A stretch of 64,000 nucleotides of DNA from assembly GCA_023212645.1 (NCBI GenBank), contig JALBYC010000038.1, positions 1-64,000 on the forward strand. Reading direction: 5' to 3'. Positions 1 through 8,627 of the stretch are shown in pieces. Each line of letters starts with the position of its first letter. Position 1 is the first letter of the stretch. The translations under genes and the position numbers were made by a program. The notes beneath the pieces are model-generated. The model did not search any database, was not told where the DNA came from, and saw only the letters and a program-made list of their open reading frames with translations. Source of the DNA: Farysia itapuensis. Taxonomy: Eukaryota > Basidiomycota > Ustilaginomycetes > Ustilaginales > Ustilaginaceae.

Positions 1-57
1 AAAGTCGCTGCGCCGCGCTGTACTCGCGGTGGAGTCAAGCGAGCTGAGATCAGACAT
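1..57 (-). CDS. PD-(D/E)XK nuclease-like protein paralog, N-terminus only (cut by window edge)
   Basis: Reading the minus strand from the ATG at 57 gives MSDLSSLDSTASTARRSDF, which runs off the left edge. It lines up residue for residue with the start of the complete gene at 517-1598 (MSFFSSSRRSTGSTAQRSGF). The DNA just upstream of both ATGs also matches without gaps for about 60 nt, falling off with distance. This is therefore the 5' end of a second, tandem, same-strand copy. Only 19 codons are visible, so whether it is intact cannot be judged. Homology is seen in the sequence; function is carried over from the paralog. Confidence 0.7.
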   Translation of the reverse strand, partial: MSDLSSLDSTASTARRSDF

Positions 58-86
58 GATCTGAGCAATCAAGGTGCGTGACGGAG

Positions 87-149
87 ATTGAAGGATGGGA
101 TGGTGAAGAACGATACATTGAAGGATGGGATGGTGAAGAACGATACATT
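87..149. repeat. 30-bp perfect tandem duplication upstream of truncated paralog
   Basis: Two head-to-tail copies of a 30-bp unit occupy 87-116 and 117-146, followed by three more matching bases. They lie 30-90 bp upstream of the truncated paralog's ATG. The equivalent upstream position of the complete paralog (about 1628-1657) has a single diverged unit, so the doubling probably happened after the gene duplication. Two units are too few, and without spacers, to be a CRISPR. Confidence 0.85.
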
Positions 150-516
150 TGTCGTTTCAAAAGATGAATTGGTGTACGCGTGAATTGGCCTAGTCCGCAA
201 GAGTTGGAGATATGAGTAGATTCGGACGTTTGCAAAGTTCTCCCCTCCGCGATGGCGGTAGCAAACACACAATGTGGACATCAGCATAGACTGGGCAGGT
301 ACCAAGCAGGACTGGATCATCAGAGTCATTCGCAAGGTCTTGGCACCACTGATGGAGCTGCACAATCACATCAAGCTTATCCCCACCTGAAGCAAACTTT
401 GGACCCGAGGCTAGACCTGGCTTTCAGTACGAGCACAATTCGACAGCGCAACCGAATGAATTACATGAAAAAGTAGCTAAAGTCCACAATTGCAATGGCT
501 AGGGAGTGCCCTCAGA
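150..516. other. Intergenic, no gene recognised
   Basis: This stretch lies between the promoter of the truncated left-edge gene and the 3' end of the PD-(D/E)XK gene. The short open frames here overlap one another on both strands and show no recognisable protein pattern. An ACGCGT hexamer is present at 176-181. I see no tRNA, repeat or conserved coding segment. Confidence 0.5.
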
Positions 517-1598
517 CTAGGATGCCGAGTTTTGCTGACGTTGCTGGCGCTGGCGGTCCTGCCAATCACCCCAGATGCGTCCCACTTGCTCGGTTACTTT
601 GGCTCGGTAAGGGCCAGTCATCCAAGCCATGATACGACCTACAATGTATGCGAGTTGCAGCCGGTCGCCGAAGTCTTCGATACTGAGAACTTTGCTATGC
701 ACCGGTACAATATGCTGTAATGGCGTGAATGGCATCAGTGAGAAATTGAGAACCAGGAGCACTTGTTCGCAAAGCGACTTACCACCGTCTTACGGACATC
801 TGAGTCTCGGTAGGCAATATACACCCTCCAAAGGGAACCAGCGCTGGCTAGCAGGATGACACAATGCTGGTATGGCGTCTGACTGAGTTCGGAAAGTTCG
901 CCGAGCATATCAAGCGCTATGGTCACGCTGACAGAGGCCTCATTCTCAGCCCACGCGATAGGAGCTTGAGCCGATTTAGCTTCATAGACAGCAGAGGGAA
1001 AGAGGAGCGGATTAGCCTCGGAAGGACTGTAAACGAGTCGGACTTCTGACGCGTCATAGAGATCGGCGAGATTGCACAGTGCGAGTGGCGAATCGGATGC
1101 ATCTGGCGCGAATGCTAGTCCGAACGCACAGTCAGGTCGTGGATACGACGCATATGCAGTCCGCTTCGGACCGAGGATCCAATCCTCCTCTTCGTGGGAG
1201 GCTAATTGCTCGGAGGGCTCAGGGTCCACGAGGGGTCCTAGCATGACAAGATTGATTCTCCTTTGCCACTGTCTCTCTCTCATCTCGTTAGCCGTTTTGA
1301 ATCTACTCTGGGGCACCTTGCAAGCAAGATCGATTGCCGTGTGCAATTCTCTTGCTTCCTCTTCCGCCAGATTCACAGAACGAAGAATTGTTACATAGTC
1401 CTCTTCGGAATGGTGATCTGGATCGAATGGCGGCAGGACTGGTTGATGCTTCAGATGTTCGACCAGCCAAGCGGCGTTTTCCGGCATCTCCGAGCGAAAA
1501 GTGTCGAAGACGATCGCATCACGTTGGATGGCATCTCGGAAGCCGCTGCGCTGTGCTGTGCTCCCAGTGGATCGACGGGAGGAGCTAAAGAAAGACAT
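517..1598 (-). CDS. PD-(D/E)XK nuclease-like domain protein
   Basis: Two exons, 783-1598 and 517-714, are joined across a 68-nt intron (donor GTAAGT at 782, acceptor TTACAG ending at 715) and give about 337 residues. The second half carries the nuclease-fold signature: the acidic residue in RPDCAFGL and, about 60 residues on, VYEAKS (E-x-K), followed by the helix VTIALDMLGEL. The C-terminal exon supplies LAYIVGRIMAWMTGPY, typical of the end of fungal proteins of this class. The ATG at 1598 is used; the frame continues upstream only to a TTG. Function is inferred from fold: such fungal proteins are usually unassigned and often multicopy. A truncated tandem paralog lies just downstream in gene orientation. 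The catalytic residues look intact, but no activity can be concluded. Confidence 0.72.
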
Positions 1599-2326
1599 GG
1601 TCTCAGCGATCAATGTCCGTTGCTAATCTTGCACGATGAGGTTGTGAAGGAAAGAGTTATTTCACCCTTGTGGAGTATTTGTAGTGTGCATGCCTGAAGT
1701 GGCTTGTGCGTGAGGCGGCTGAATTAGCCGGAGTGATTGAAGTTGGAGGTTCTCAATCAGGTGGATGAGGTGACATAAAAAAGTCTCCTTGGTTCGATCA
1801 AGCTAAGCCAGGCAAACGTATGCGGGAGCAGGTTACGCGGGATCTGGTCTGCTGACTTGGCTACTTTGTCGTGGGATGAGCCCCTTATCCAGCGTATGAC
1901 ACGATGCAGGATGTACATGAGTCGCAGGCGAGGCGCAGAATGCCTGATAGCCAGCTGCGGCTACGTTGGTTAGGATAACGTGCTGTGGAGGTTGTCGGCA
2001 AGCCCGTGGACTCTGATAATGAACACCTACTCACCACTCTTGCTCCGTTGTCGTATGTAAGGAGGTAAGGACGTTGAAATCATCTGGCGGGTGCTTGCAG
2101 TGACTACTGGTGTTGTCGACAGACTCGATTTGCGGACAGTAACGAGGCCAATCATTGCATGTTGTATTGTGGCTCGTTGCGAAACAATGTCCCATGGCGA
2201 AGCAAGAGGCTCCAATGATGACCGATCTCCAGAGCCAAGATCGCCGAAGTCTTGTTCGAACAATGTCTGACTTTTGTTCGAGTCCACATGCGAGAGCGGA
2301 TTGACTAGTGTCTGATTCGCAAGGTA
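1599..2326. other. Gene-poor stretch (728 bp)
   Basis: This is upstream of the PD-(D/E)XK gene and downstream of the membrane-protein gene. The first 60 bp resemble the upstream region of the left-edge paralog. The remaining open frames (up to about 99 codons, minus strand) look random. I see no RNA gene or transposon signature. Confidence 0.5.
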
Positions 2327-3254
2327 TCATAGCCTGATGTTTAAAACATAGGTGTTGATGCCATAGACGTAGTCTGCGTAGTAGTATAAATCACGCAATC
2401 CTGTCGCAAAGCCAATCTGCATACCTAGAGGCCCGCCACCAGCAGCGATGTAGTCGCATCTTTGTTGGACCACAAGGCCGAGTCGGGACCAAGTGCTGTT
2501 CCAATCTGCTCGGAACCCCGTAGTGTAGCTTTGGCAGCCGCCTCTAGCAGTACCGTTGCCAATGACGCTCACCTCTCTTGCTATCGTGCCACCATAGGCA
2601 GTCAGGTTAGCCGCTGCAGCTGCGTAGTGGTTGTCAAGAATGTGTTGAATGTTGGATCTTGGCTTGTTGAATGACATGAGATTGACAAGCTGGGAGCTAC
2701 AGCTTCCGTTGCGTATGCAGCTTAGGTGCGGCGGCAGAGTGTCATTCGCTTGCATCACGGAAAAGTAGGGTGGGTATACATAGTCTCGTTGGGCGTCTGC
2801 CTCTGCATTCCAAGGCGTTGGAACGAAACCTCGTTGACTGCTGTCGACCGAACTCTGTGGGCGTCTTCTTAGCGGAAGAGTCGACAAAGGTGCATGCGGG
2901 GACACTCACAAAGTACGTGCGATTTTCCATCAGTTTGGCCTGGCTGCCGAGATCGGGATCTCGAACGGCCTCGTTGCGTGGGAGCCCAACCCCGAGACCA
3001 ACACCGAGCTAAGGCAGACATATCAGTCACAGCAGGGCTTGGGAAAGGGCATATGTACGTACGGCAATGCCAAGGCATACGATAGTGAAGGCAGCGGCAC
3101 CAAGGATGACCCACTTGCGCTTTCGACTCTACAGAATGTGCATCCAAAGCTGATATTGTAAGCTCGAGAGCTCCCGGGATGAAACGATGCATTGCCTTAC
3201 TTTGCTGACGGAAGGATGGTCAAAGGCGTCCTTGTCGGTGCTCGCGTTGGACAT
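2327..3254 (-). CDS. Orphan single-pass (type II) membrane protein, four exons
   Basis: The gene is rebuilt from four in-frame exons: 3201-3254, 3063-3128, 2910-3008 and 2327-2854. Introns have donors GTAAGG, GTACGT and GTGAGT, acceptors GTAG, TTAG and ACAG, and one clear GCTAAG branch site. The product is about 248 residues. It starts with a short polar N-terminus and a basic stop (SRKRKW), followed by one hydrophobic span (VILGAAAFTIVCLGIALGVG). The remainder is about 200 residues with several N-x-S/T sites (NRT, NDT, NGS, NLT, NGT, NST) and four to five cysteines, consistent with a glycosylated luminal or extracellular domain. I do not recognise the family. The C-terminus is Tyr-rich (YYYADYVYG). 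The intron density is unusual for this window. Exon joins are predictions. Confidence 0.6.
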
Positions 3255-3375
3255 AGTGAATGGCAAGAGCGCAAGATGCTGTTACTCCACACGCCAAATT
3301 TCAGAGTCGAGCGCCGGGACCCTGAAGCCCTGAACAAAAGGGGGTTTGCAATCTGCCACCACCTGTACGTCACAA

Positions 3376-5064
3376 ATGGCCAGCAGACAGGTGCCGCTGC
3401 GCGTGCGGCCGGTCAAACAGTCGGGCGATTCAGATCCTGCAGTGCCAAGCCACCATGTTCTGGCACCAGCCAGCGGCACTACGTGGTCGTCTTATCTTCC
3501 GCGGTGGGACCCGCAGCCTGGTGTGGAGTCAAGCATGAACGGCAACGAAACAGTGCAGCAGCTAGAGGAGGACCAGTCCTACTCTTGCCTTCCGTCATCC
3601 ATTTCTCTGTCCGAGGTGCCCAGGACGATGCGTGTCGGATTCCAGAACCCATGGCCAAGCTGGCACAAGCCGACATTATCGCAAGTCTGGCAAGGCTTGG
3701 AATGGGGTGAAGATCCAGATCCCGCCATTGCTTTCGCCCTACAACAGTCGTCAGAGAGCAGCGACGATGTGGACAGCTTCGCCCGCTATCGAGATGAGGA
3801 ACAGGCAGAAAACGATGAGCTTATAGAGTCTCTATCACCGGCGCACACCCCCTCTGAAGCTCGGACCCGAGAACAACGACTGCAAGGGGCAGCACAAAAG
3901 CTCCTCAACGTACAAGAGCCTGACTTTCACATTGATTCATCCGCGTCGCTCAAAGCAACATGGCTTGGTCATGCCGGTGTCCTGGTACAGCTGTCGTCTA
4001 CAAAGCCAGGGCAAGAGCCGATACGAATCCTGTTCGATCCCATCTTTTCTCAGCGATGCTCACCTTCGCAGATCGCGGGTCCCATTCGCTCCTACCAAGC
4101 ACCATGTCCTATCTCTGCATTACCCCCGATCGATCTGGTACTTATCTCTCACAACCACTACGACCATCTCGACTATGACACAGTCAAGCAGCTGTGGGAG
4201 CTGAACAAGAGCCGCATACGATTCATCGTGCCAATGGGCAACAAGAACTGGTTCATCGGCAAGAGCCAGATCGAAGTCGCTGGAAGTGCTATCGAGGCCG
4301 TTTCAGCTTCAAGCCTCAACATCCTCGAGGACAGAGTCACGGAGTTAGACTGGTGGGACGAGGTTACCGTCTCAGATAAAGATGACGACAGCACATTACG
4401 CATCGTCTGCACCCCAGCTCAGCACGGTTCTGGCCGATATGGCGTAGACACAAATTGTGCTCTGTGGGCGTCGTGGTTCGTCGAGCATGTCTCGCACGCC
4501 AAAACTACCAAGATGTTCTTCGGTGGAGACACTGGCTGCCAATTTCATGAGGGCGACTTCCCACCATCACCACGCCCCGACCTTCCAAATGCCTCACCCG
4601 ACGCCTTGTCGTATCCCACGACACAGACTTTCGCGCAATATCCGACGTGTCCAGCGTTTGACGAGATTGTAGCGCGCCTTGGAAGCCCCGACTTTCTCAT
4701 GCTGCCCATCTCTGTCGGTGCAACCATCTCCTTCTTACGGTCGTACATTCCGCTGCCGGACGCGTACTCACCATTCCCGCGCTTGTCCACCGGGCTGACC
4801 GCGGCCAACCACATGCCACCTTGGGATGCAGTCACAGTCTTTGACCGAATGACCAAAGGCAAATCTGACGCCGTCTGTCTCGCTATTCACTGGGGCACGT
4901 TCATCTCAGGTCCCGAGGAAGTGCTCAAGACGCTCGGTCAGCTCCAATGGGCCTGTCGGCAACACAAAGTCACCTACGCTCGAAGTCTCAATCGCACAGA
5001 TGCCCGACCTGCAAGCTCCAAAACGTTTGTCGCGCTCAATCACGGAGCAAGTGTATCGCTATAG
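3376..5064 (+). CDS. FMP30: N-acyl-phosphatidylethanolamine-hydrolysing phospholipase D (metallo-beta-lactamase fold)
   Basis: This is a 562-residue protein from the ATG at 3376; the open frame reaches slightly further upstream only to a TTG. The metallo-beta-lactamase core starts at ATWLGHAGVLVQ (about residue 194) and contains the zinc ligand motif SHNHYDHLD (about 258-266), then FFGGDTG and AIHWGTF near the C-terminus. The segment FQNPWPSWHKPT before the core is typical of NAPE-PLD and yeast Fmp30. Family members hydrolyse N-acyl-PE to N-acylethanolamine and phosphatidic acid; yeast Fmp30 is mitochondrial and linked to cardiolipin homeostasis. The first 90 residues are low-complexity. The stop is 48 bp from the convergent Zn2Cys6 gene. 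Confidence 0.88.
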   Translation: MASRQVPLRVRPVKQSGDSDPAVPSHHVLAPASGTTWSSYLPRWDPQPGVESSMNGNETVQQLEEDQSYSCLPSSISLSEVPRTMRVGFQNPWPSWHKPTLSQVWQGLEWGEDPDPAIAFALQQSSESSDDVDSFARYRDEEQAENDELIESLSPAHTPSEARTREQRLQGAAQKLLNVQEPDFHIDSSASLKATWLGHAGVLVQLSSTKPGQEPIRILFDPIFSQRCSPSQIAGPIRSYQAPCPISALPPIDLVLISHNHYDHLDYDTVKQLWELNKSRIRFIVPMGNKNWFIGKSQIEVAGSAIEAVSASSLNILEDRVTELDWWDEVTVSDKDDDSTLRIVCTPAQHGSGRYGVDTNCALWASWFVEHVSHAKTTKMFFGGDTGCQFHEGDFPPSPRPDLPNASPDALSYPTTQTFAQYPTCPAFDEIVARLGSPDFLMLPISVGATISFLRSYIPLPDAYSPFPRLSTGLTAANHMPPWDAVTVFDRMTKGKSDAVCLAIHWGTFISGPEEVLKTLGQLQWACRQHKVTYARSLNRTDARPASSKTFVALNHGASVSL

Positions 5065-5111
5065 TCACACTAGATTACATCTCGGAACTTGGCGTGGGAA
5101 ACAAATGTGTG

Positions 5112-8100
5112 TTACACTTTATCGGACCCGTCCGGTGTCTCGATTTTCGTCGAGTGATCACGTTCTGAGGAAGCGCTGCTCTTGGTAATGTTCATGTGCT
5201 GTGGCTGATCTGTGCCGTGCGAACTTTGAGCGATGGCATCGATCAAGCCGCCCCAAGGCAACAGCCCCCAGTCACCAACAGGCGCTTGCGCAGGTGTGGT
5301 GCCCGTGGCTGTACTCTGGCTACCTGGAGCACTGTACTGCTGTCCGTAACCATCAAAGCCATTGTTGCTCGAATTCAGGGCTCGCAGATGAGGGTGTGCA
5401 CTCGGCTGGTAGCTATGCATCCCATGATGCTCGGAGGGATTGGCAGGCACATTGATTGAGCTGGTCTTTCCGACACCAGACGACACTGCGGGATGAGGTG
5501 AGGGTACCACAGAGGGCGTGGGCGCATCAAAGTAGCTCGCGATATCGAACCCAGCAGCCGAGTCGAATCCCATACTGTTGGAAGTATTTGCGTTGAAATC
5601 TGCCGTGGAGGTCGAGCCAAAGTTGAGAGCGTCATTCGGCGTGGGGTTGAGCATGCCAAAGCTTGGCTCATAACCACCAAGCTGGTCAAAGATGCTTTGC
5701 GCCAGATCCGTTGCTGAATCGCTCATTGTGCCAGATGGCACATTGCCAATGGGCAGACCAGCGTTGACGTCTCCAGACGTGGTTCCAAACAGCCCAGCAA
5801 AGGGAGGCGGTGTAGTGCTGTCGGCTGTGCTGACCGACTCGCCCCGTCCGAGGTTAGATCGTGCCCCACCGAGCAACATAGACGGGTTGAAAGCCGCTGT
5901 ACCAGCTGCTGACGCTGCTCCATTTGTTTTGTGTGCCTTTGACGTGCTTTTACCCGAGACTCTGTCTTCGCTATCTTTGGCGTCTCCGCGCCTGCTGTTT
6001 GAGTCTTTCTTTGAGCTTGTTGTCGAGGTCGCACGCCACGTCGGATCTTTTGCTTTGGCTCGGAAAAGCTCAATGATCTTGACTTCTCGCTTGCTGCACT
6101 GATCCGGATCACCTTCCTTCTGCCGATGCAACTCAATAAATTCGTCGAGCAGCGATAGGAAATCCGGCGCTTCAGGACCTGTCGGATCGAGGAGAAGTGC
6201 AATCCCAATCATCATGGTTGCGTTGAAGAGACGATAGAGGCCACCCATGTGTACTTTGCGAGCACGGGTCGGCTCCCACTTGACGTCCTTGCGGTACTCT
6301 TGCCGAACCATGCGGTCTGTCTTGGCACTTTCGAAAGCTGCTTTTCGTGAATGCGAGTATTTCTCGCTGTTGCGTAGAACGTAAGGACGATGTAAGGCAA
6401 TGCGAACGTAGTGATACTCAATGTTGAGCAGATAGCGATGCAAAGGGAGCCAGGGACAGACAGTGTCAAAGTCTTTGTCGGTACCCGTGCATGAACCATC
6501 TTCACTGCGGTCCATCCGATAAATGGTCGGGATGTCTTTGCGGAACTTTTCCAGTTCTTCGTCTAGCGCCACGACATCGGCATACCTTCTGGGACTGGCC
6601 AGATTCTGGAAATGCTCGACGATTCGTCCAGTCAGCCTCGCCAATTCATGACGAATGGCAACGAATAAAAACACACCGGGTGGTGTGTGAGGCCTCGGTT
6701 TAGTGCGAGGCATGTATGGACGTGCAGAGCGCGGCATGGTGTCGATATCGACATCTGACGGAGGCAACGTGTCACAATGAAATTCCTGAATCGCCTGAGG
6801 GCGGCCCAGAAGAATGCTGGTTGTCTTATCCATATAAAATATCAAAGCCCAAAGTCGACGTCTTCTCTCGGTTGTGATCGCGTCTAGCCCCAGCTTGCTT
6901 CCGTCGCGATGTAGTCCAATGGCCTGTGCGGCTCGAATCGCGTTTCCAAGTAGAGACCAGCTCTCAGCGCTCTGTCGCTGACAGATGAGGAATCGAGCAG
7001 CAAAGAGATGAGCAAGAACGAGATCGATATGGTCTACACGAATGGTAGAAGCAATATTGATCGTACGACGACAAGCGTAGTACAGACGCATCGCACCTTT
7101 CTTCGCTTCAGCTTCAGAGCCCAACGCTTCAGGGAGCGACCGCATACTGGTGGCCAGAACCGAAAAGAGAAAGGCCAAGAACGGAACGTGACGAGCACCG
7201 TCGTCTCCACGCTCTTCCCTTGCATTGCCCCAGCGGAAATCCATGAGTTCGTCATATGATTGACGGAAAGTGCCTTCGTGGATCGGGATGCGCGTGTGGT
7301 TGATGTCGCGGAAGTAGATCTCAAGAAGGCGGTCCGTGTCGGCTTTCGACGGCAAGCAATTCATCAAGTCAGTCAAGATGTTTTCGGGTGCGCCGCCTTC
7401 GTGTATGAGGCGATGTAGCTTTACGGAGGCGGGGAAGCGCGGGAAGTTGGCACCCAGCTCGAGTCTTTCGCCGTTGATCTCAGTCTCGATGACGCCACGA
7501 CTGACAGATGGCAAAGCCAGAGCGCCAAACCAGCTGTCGCCATCTCGAGCTAAACCGCCTTCGAGCGGATTGCCGCCGAGATCGTAGCGCACCGACGGCT
7601 TCTGGTTGTTACTCGAATCGATGACTTCGCCCTTGGAAGCCGCGATGGCTTGAGCCTCCGAGTTGAACAGCTCCTCGCGCTCAATACCGCGGAGCGTACC
7701 TGGACGCATGATCCTTCGACGCTTCTTGGGTTTGGAACGAGGTTCAGCTGAAGGGTCTTCGCCATCTCCGTCTTGATCCTCGTCACTAGAAGCCATTTCG
7801 ATATAAGCAGCCGCATGACTTCGAGATTCCTTCAAGTCCTTCGCAATCTCGGCGTGGGCAATGGCAAGACCCTCGACAATATCCTCGAGACGTTGGACAC
7901 GATCACGCATATCTCCGAATTGATCGCCATCCTCAAACGGGCGGCAGGTGTCTGCCAGACCACGATCTATGCAAGGCTGACATGGTGTTTGGCGGTCGCA
8001 CTTGTGCTTTCTTCTGTGACATTCGGCACAGCTGTAGTGGATGCGTTTCCTCTTGCGCTCCCGCTTGCTGCCAAGGGTGAGGGCTACAGCATCGGCAACT

Positions 8101-8312
8101 GTGCCAGGATTGCGAGCGGCAGCAAGCTTATTAGCAAGAGCTGTACCATTGGCACGATTCGCCACAGCTGCTTTGGCAAAGGAAGCTGTGGCTGAATTGC
8201 CGGCGTCACCGCCAAACGAACGATCGGGTGTAGCATTGCTGGATTGACGGCCTGGCGACCGGGGTTCTGGCGAGGCAGAGCCAACACTGCTATTGGCATA
8301 GGTGTCGGGCAT
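5112..8312 (-). CDS. Zn2Cys6 fungal transcription factor
   Basis: Start ATG at 8312 (MPDTYANSS); 1066 residues, no intron needed. After a basic stretch (KRERKRKR, 83-90) comes the binuclear zinc cluster C95-x2-C98-x6-C105-x5-C111-x2-C114-x8-C123, followed by a heptad-like linker (MRDRVQRLEDIVEGL). The middle has the fungal-specific transcription factor domain, including FLICQRQSAESWSLLGNAIR and RRRLWALIFYMDK. The C-terminal third is rich in Gly, Ser, Asn and Pro, a likely activation region. This is a nuclear DNA-binding regulator; its target genes cannot be told from sequence. The frame is open upstream of 8312 to 8585, but that part looks like 5' leader. Confidence 0.9.
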   Translation of the reverse strand: MPDTYANSSVGSASPEPRSPGRQSSNATPDRSFGGDAGNSATASFAKAAVANRANGTALANKLAAARNPGTVADAVALTLGSKRERKRKRIHYSCAECHRRKHKCDRQTPCQPCIDRGLADTCRPFEDGDQFGDMRDRVQRLEDIVEGLAIAHAEIAKDLKESRSHAAAYIEMASSDEDQDGDGEDPSAEPRSKPKKRRRIMRPGTLRGIEREELFNSEAQAIAASKGEVIDSSNNQKPSVRYDLGGNPLEGGLARDGDSWFGALALPSVSRGVIETEINGERLELGANFPRFPASVKLHRLIHEGGAPENILTDLMNCLPSKADTDRLLEIYFRDINHTRIPIHEGTFRQSYDELMDFRWGNAREERGDDGARHVPFLAFLFSVLATSMRSLPEALGSEAEAKKGAMRLYYACRRTINIASTIRVDHIDLVLAHLFAARFLICQRQSAESWSLLGNAIRAAQAIGLHRDGSKLGLDAITTERRRRLWALIFYMDKTTSILLGRPQAIQEFHCDTLPPSDVDIDTMPRSARPYMPRTKPRPHTPPGVFLFVAIRHELARLTGRIVEHFQNLASPRRYADVVALDEELEKFRKDIPTIYRMDRSEDGSCTGTDKDFDTVCPWLPLHRYLLNIEYHYVRIALHRPYVLRNSEKYSHSRKAAFESAKTDRMVRQEYRKDVKWEPTRARKVHMGGLYRLFNATMMIGIALLLDPTGPEAPDFLSLLDEFIELHRQKEGDPDQCSKREVKIIELFRAKAKDPTWRATSTTSSKKDSNSRRGDAKDSEDRVSGKSTSKAHKTNGAASAAGTAAFNPSMLLGGARSNLGRGESVSTADSTTPPPFAGLFGTTSGDVNAGLPIGNVPSGTMSDSATDLAQSIFDQLGGYEPSFGMLNPTPNDALNFGSTSTADFNANTSNSMGFDSAAGFDIASYFDAPTPSVVPSPHPAVSSGVGKTSSINVPANPSEHHGMHSYQPSAHPHLRALNSSNNGFDGYGQQYSAPGSQSTATGTTPAQAPVGDWGLLPWGGLIDAIAQSSHGTDQPQHMNITKSSASSERDHSTKIETPDGSDKV

Positions 8313-8627
8313 CTTGGCTGTATAAAGGGTTCCAACCGGATGGAGCGAGCACGGGTGAATCGACGAAAGCACCTCTCTGACGGCGTTGTGTGGTGTGTGT
8401 GCTCGCCAGATGTTCAAGCGTTGGTCGACACTCGCATCGTCGATGGCGAATGGAAGCAAGGAATTGAACCCTTTTTCTTGGCTGCGCTTCGACGAGTCAC
8501 ATGGCCGGATCTCGAATCCAAAACCAGATCGGGCCACAATCTTACCGATTTGGAATCTACTCACCCCAGGGCGATACAACATCAAACGAGCATGGGGTAT
8601 AAATTTAGAAAGGTATAGGTGTGTATG
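8313..8627. other. Promoter/5' leader of the Zn2Cys6 gene and 3' end of the coiled-coil gene
   Basis: This 315-bp spacer lies between two same-strand genes. It remains open in the Zn2Cys6 reading frame without an additional convincing ATG, apart from a start inside the spacer at about 8585. No repeat or RNA gene was seen. Confidence 0.5.

Noticed and set aside
87..149. Possible CRISPR or satellite
   Set aside because: Only two units, no spacers, eukaryotic context; it is a simple tandem duplication.
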